This document shows positions 63,606-64,000 of a stretch of 64,000 bases of DNA, piece after piece. Within the stretch, counting starts at the first letter, position 1. Each line of letters opens with the position of its first letter. The notes beneath the pieces were generated by a model that searched no databases, had not been told where the DNA came from, and saw only the letters and a list, made by a program, of their open reading frames with translations. Source of the DNA: JACVRW01 sp963819635 (GTDB lineage: Bacteria > Actinomycetota > Thermoleophilia > Solirubrobacterales > Thermoleophilaceae); contig CAWFWX010000006.1 in assembly GCA_963819635.1 (NCBI GenBank), forward strand, positions 124,001-188,000. The letters run 5' to 3'. The translations under genes were made by a program, and so were the position numbers.

Positions 63606-64000
63606 CGACCGAGCGGCTGACCCGCCAGTTCATCCTGCTGCGTGCTCTCCGGTGGCTGCCGGTCGGCCTCGTGCTCCCCTTCCTCGTGATCACGCCCACG
63701 GCGCGCGGGCTGTCGCTGGGCGCGATCGGCGCGGTGTTCGCGGTCCACAGCGCGGTGGCAATCGCGCTGGAGATCCCGAGCGGAGCGCTCGCCGACGTCG
63801 TCGGCCGGCGGCGCGTACTGCTGGCCGGGGCGTCGCTTACAACGTTCAGCCTGCTGATCTTCGCGGTGGCCGGCTCGATCGGCACGTTCATGGCCTCGGT
63901 CGCCCTGCTCGCGGCGGGCCGCGCGCTCATCTCCGGTTCGCTCGAGGCCTGGTACGTCGATTCGCTGCGCGCGCTCGATCCAGCGGCGCCGCTCAGCCGC
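63602..64000 (+). CDS. MFS transporter, N-terminal part
   Basis: The first 133 residues of a major-facilitator efflux or uptake protein: helices LRWLPVGLVLPFLVITPTARG, LGAIGAVFAVHSAVAIALEIPSGALADVVGRRRVLLAG (with the loop2-3 motif GALADVVGRRR), FSLLIFAVAGSIGTFMASVALLAAGRA, and the start of the next helix SGSLEAWYVDSLR. The gene runs past the right edge. Coupling to the ArsR-like regulator with its operator suggests inducible drug export. Confidence 0.85.
   Translation, partial: MTTERLTRQFILLRALRWLPVGLVLPFLVITPTARGLSLGAIGAVFAVHSAVAIALEIPSGALADVVGRRRVLLAGASLTTFSLLIFAVAGSIGTFMASVALLAAGRALISGSLEAWYVDSLRALDPAAPLSR

Noticed and set aside
1..64000. CRISPR arrays, prophage, integrase or IS elements
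   Set aside because: No regularly spaced direct repeats, no transposase or phage structural motifs in any frame; only the short palindromes are repetitive.

Overview
The window is about 70% G+C and gene-dense. It has many GTG/TTG starts and many 4-bp stop/start overlaps. An actinobacterium is the best reading, and a member of the Thermoleophilia/Solirubrobacterales is my inference. Supporting points are a CBS-less GuaB3-type IMP dehydrogenase relative beside guaA, a CysO/CysM/JAMM/MoeZ-type cysteine pathway as in mycobacteria, an Flp-type pilin, many VOC and F420-type enzymes, and a SUF operon headed by an Rrf2 regulator. No rRNA, tRNA, CRISPR array, integrase or transposase was found.

Layout. 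1-7 kb: small accessory enzymes (phosphotransferase end, cupin, P450, VOC proteins, DHFR-like, F420-type nitroreductase, HD oxygenase-like, GNAT, methyltransferase), including two broken genes. 7-14 kb, minus strand: guaA, guaB3, a pfkB-type kinase, D,D-carboxypeptidase, LysM protein, pyrF, HU. 14-17.7 kb: TldE-like/TldD operon with a roadblock-like protein. 17.9-21.5 kb: CDF transporter, rdgB, rph, murI. 22.7-26.4 kb: asparagine-synthase-like amidotransferase, glycosyltransferase, coiled-coil protein and SPOR protein. 26.4-35.4 kb: deacetylase-like, nadB, R2-like oxidase, hyuA/hyuB, hydroxyacid dehydrogenase, DUF1802. 35.4-44.2 kb: penicillin-acylase-like gene, ECF sigma with a propeller anti-sigma candidate, metallopeptidase-like protein, GGDEF protein, two acyl-CoA dehydrogenases. 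44.2-51.2 kb: a dispersed sulfur-carrier cysteine pathway (JAMM protease, CysM, CysO-like carrier, MoeZ-like activator) mixed with ferritin-like genes, tatA, and a TetR/hydrolase pair. 51.2-57.9 kb: candidate structured RNA, two-component system, CtaG/SCO copper proteins, large LuxR regulator. 57.9-62 kb: rrf2-sufC-sufD-sufS-sufU. 62-64 kb: hydrolase, ArsR-like regulator, start of an MFS transporter.

Three observations stand out. First, a palindromic repeat centred on GGGGTCTGACCCC occurs in three clusters and lies inside the remains of a cupin gene. Second, the CysO-like carrier ends in Gly-Gly-Ser-Arg, so its diglycine is capped; a JAMM protease is encoded nearby, and an identical 16-nt box precedes both cysM and the moeZ-like gene. 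Third, a roughly 130-nt foldable segment between moeZ and the histidine kinase may be a 6S-like RNA.

About ten otherwise intact genes carry single-base indels, mostly an extra G or C next to GGC/GCC. Uncorrected sequencing error is more likely than real pseudogenes for most of them, so the reading-frame breaks given below should be treated as provisional.
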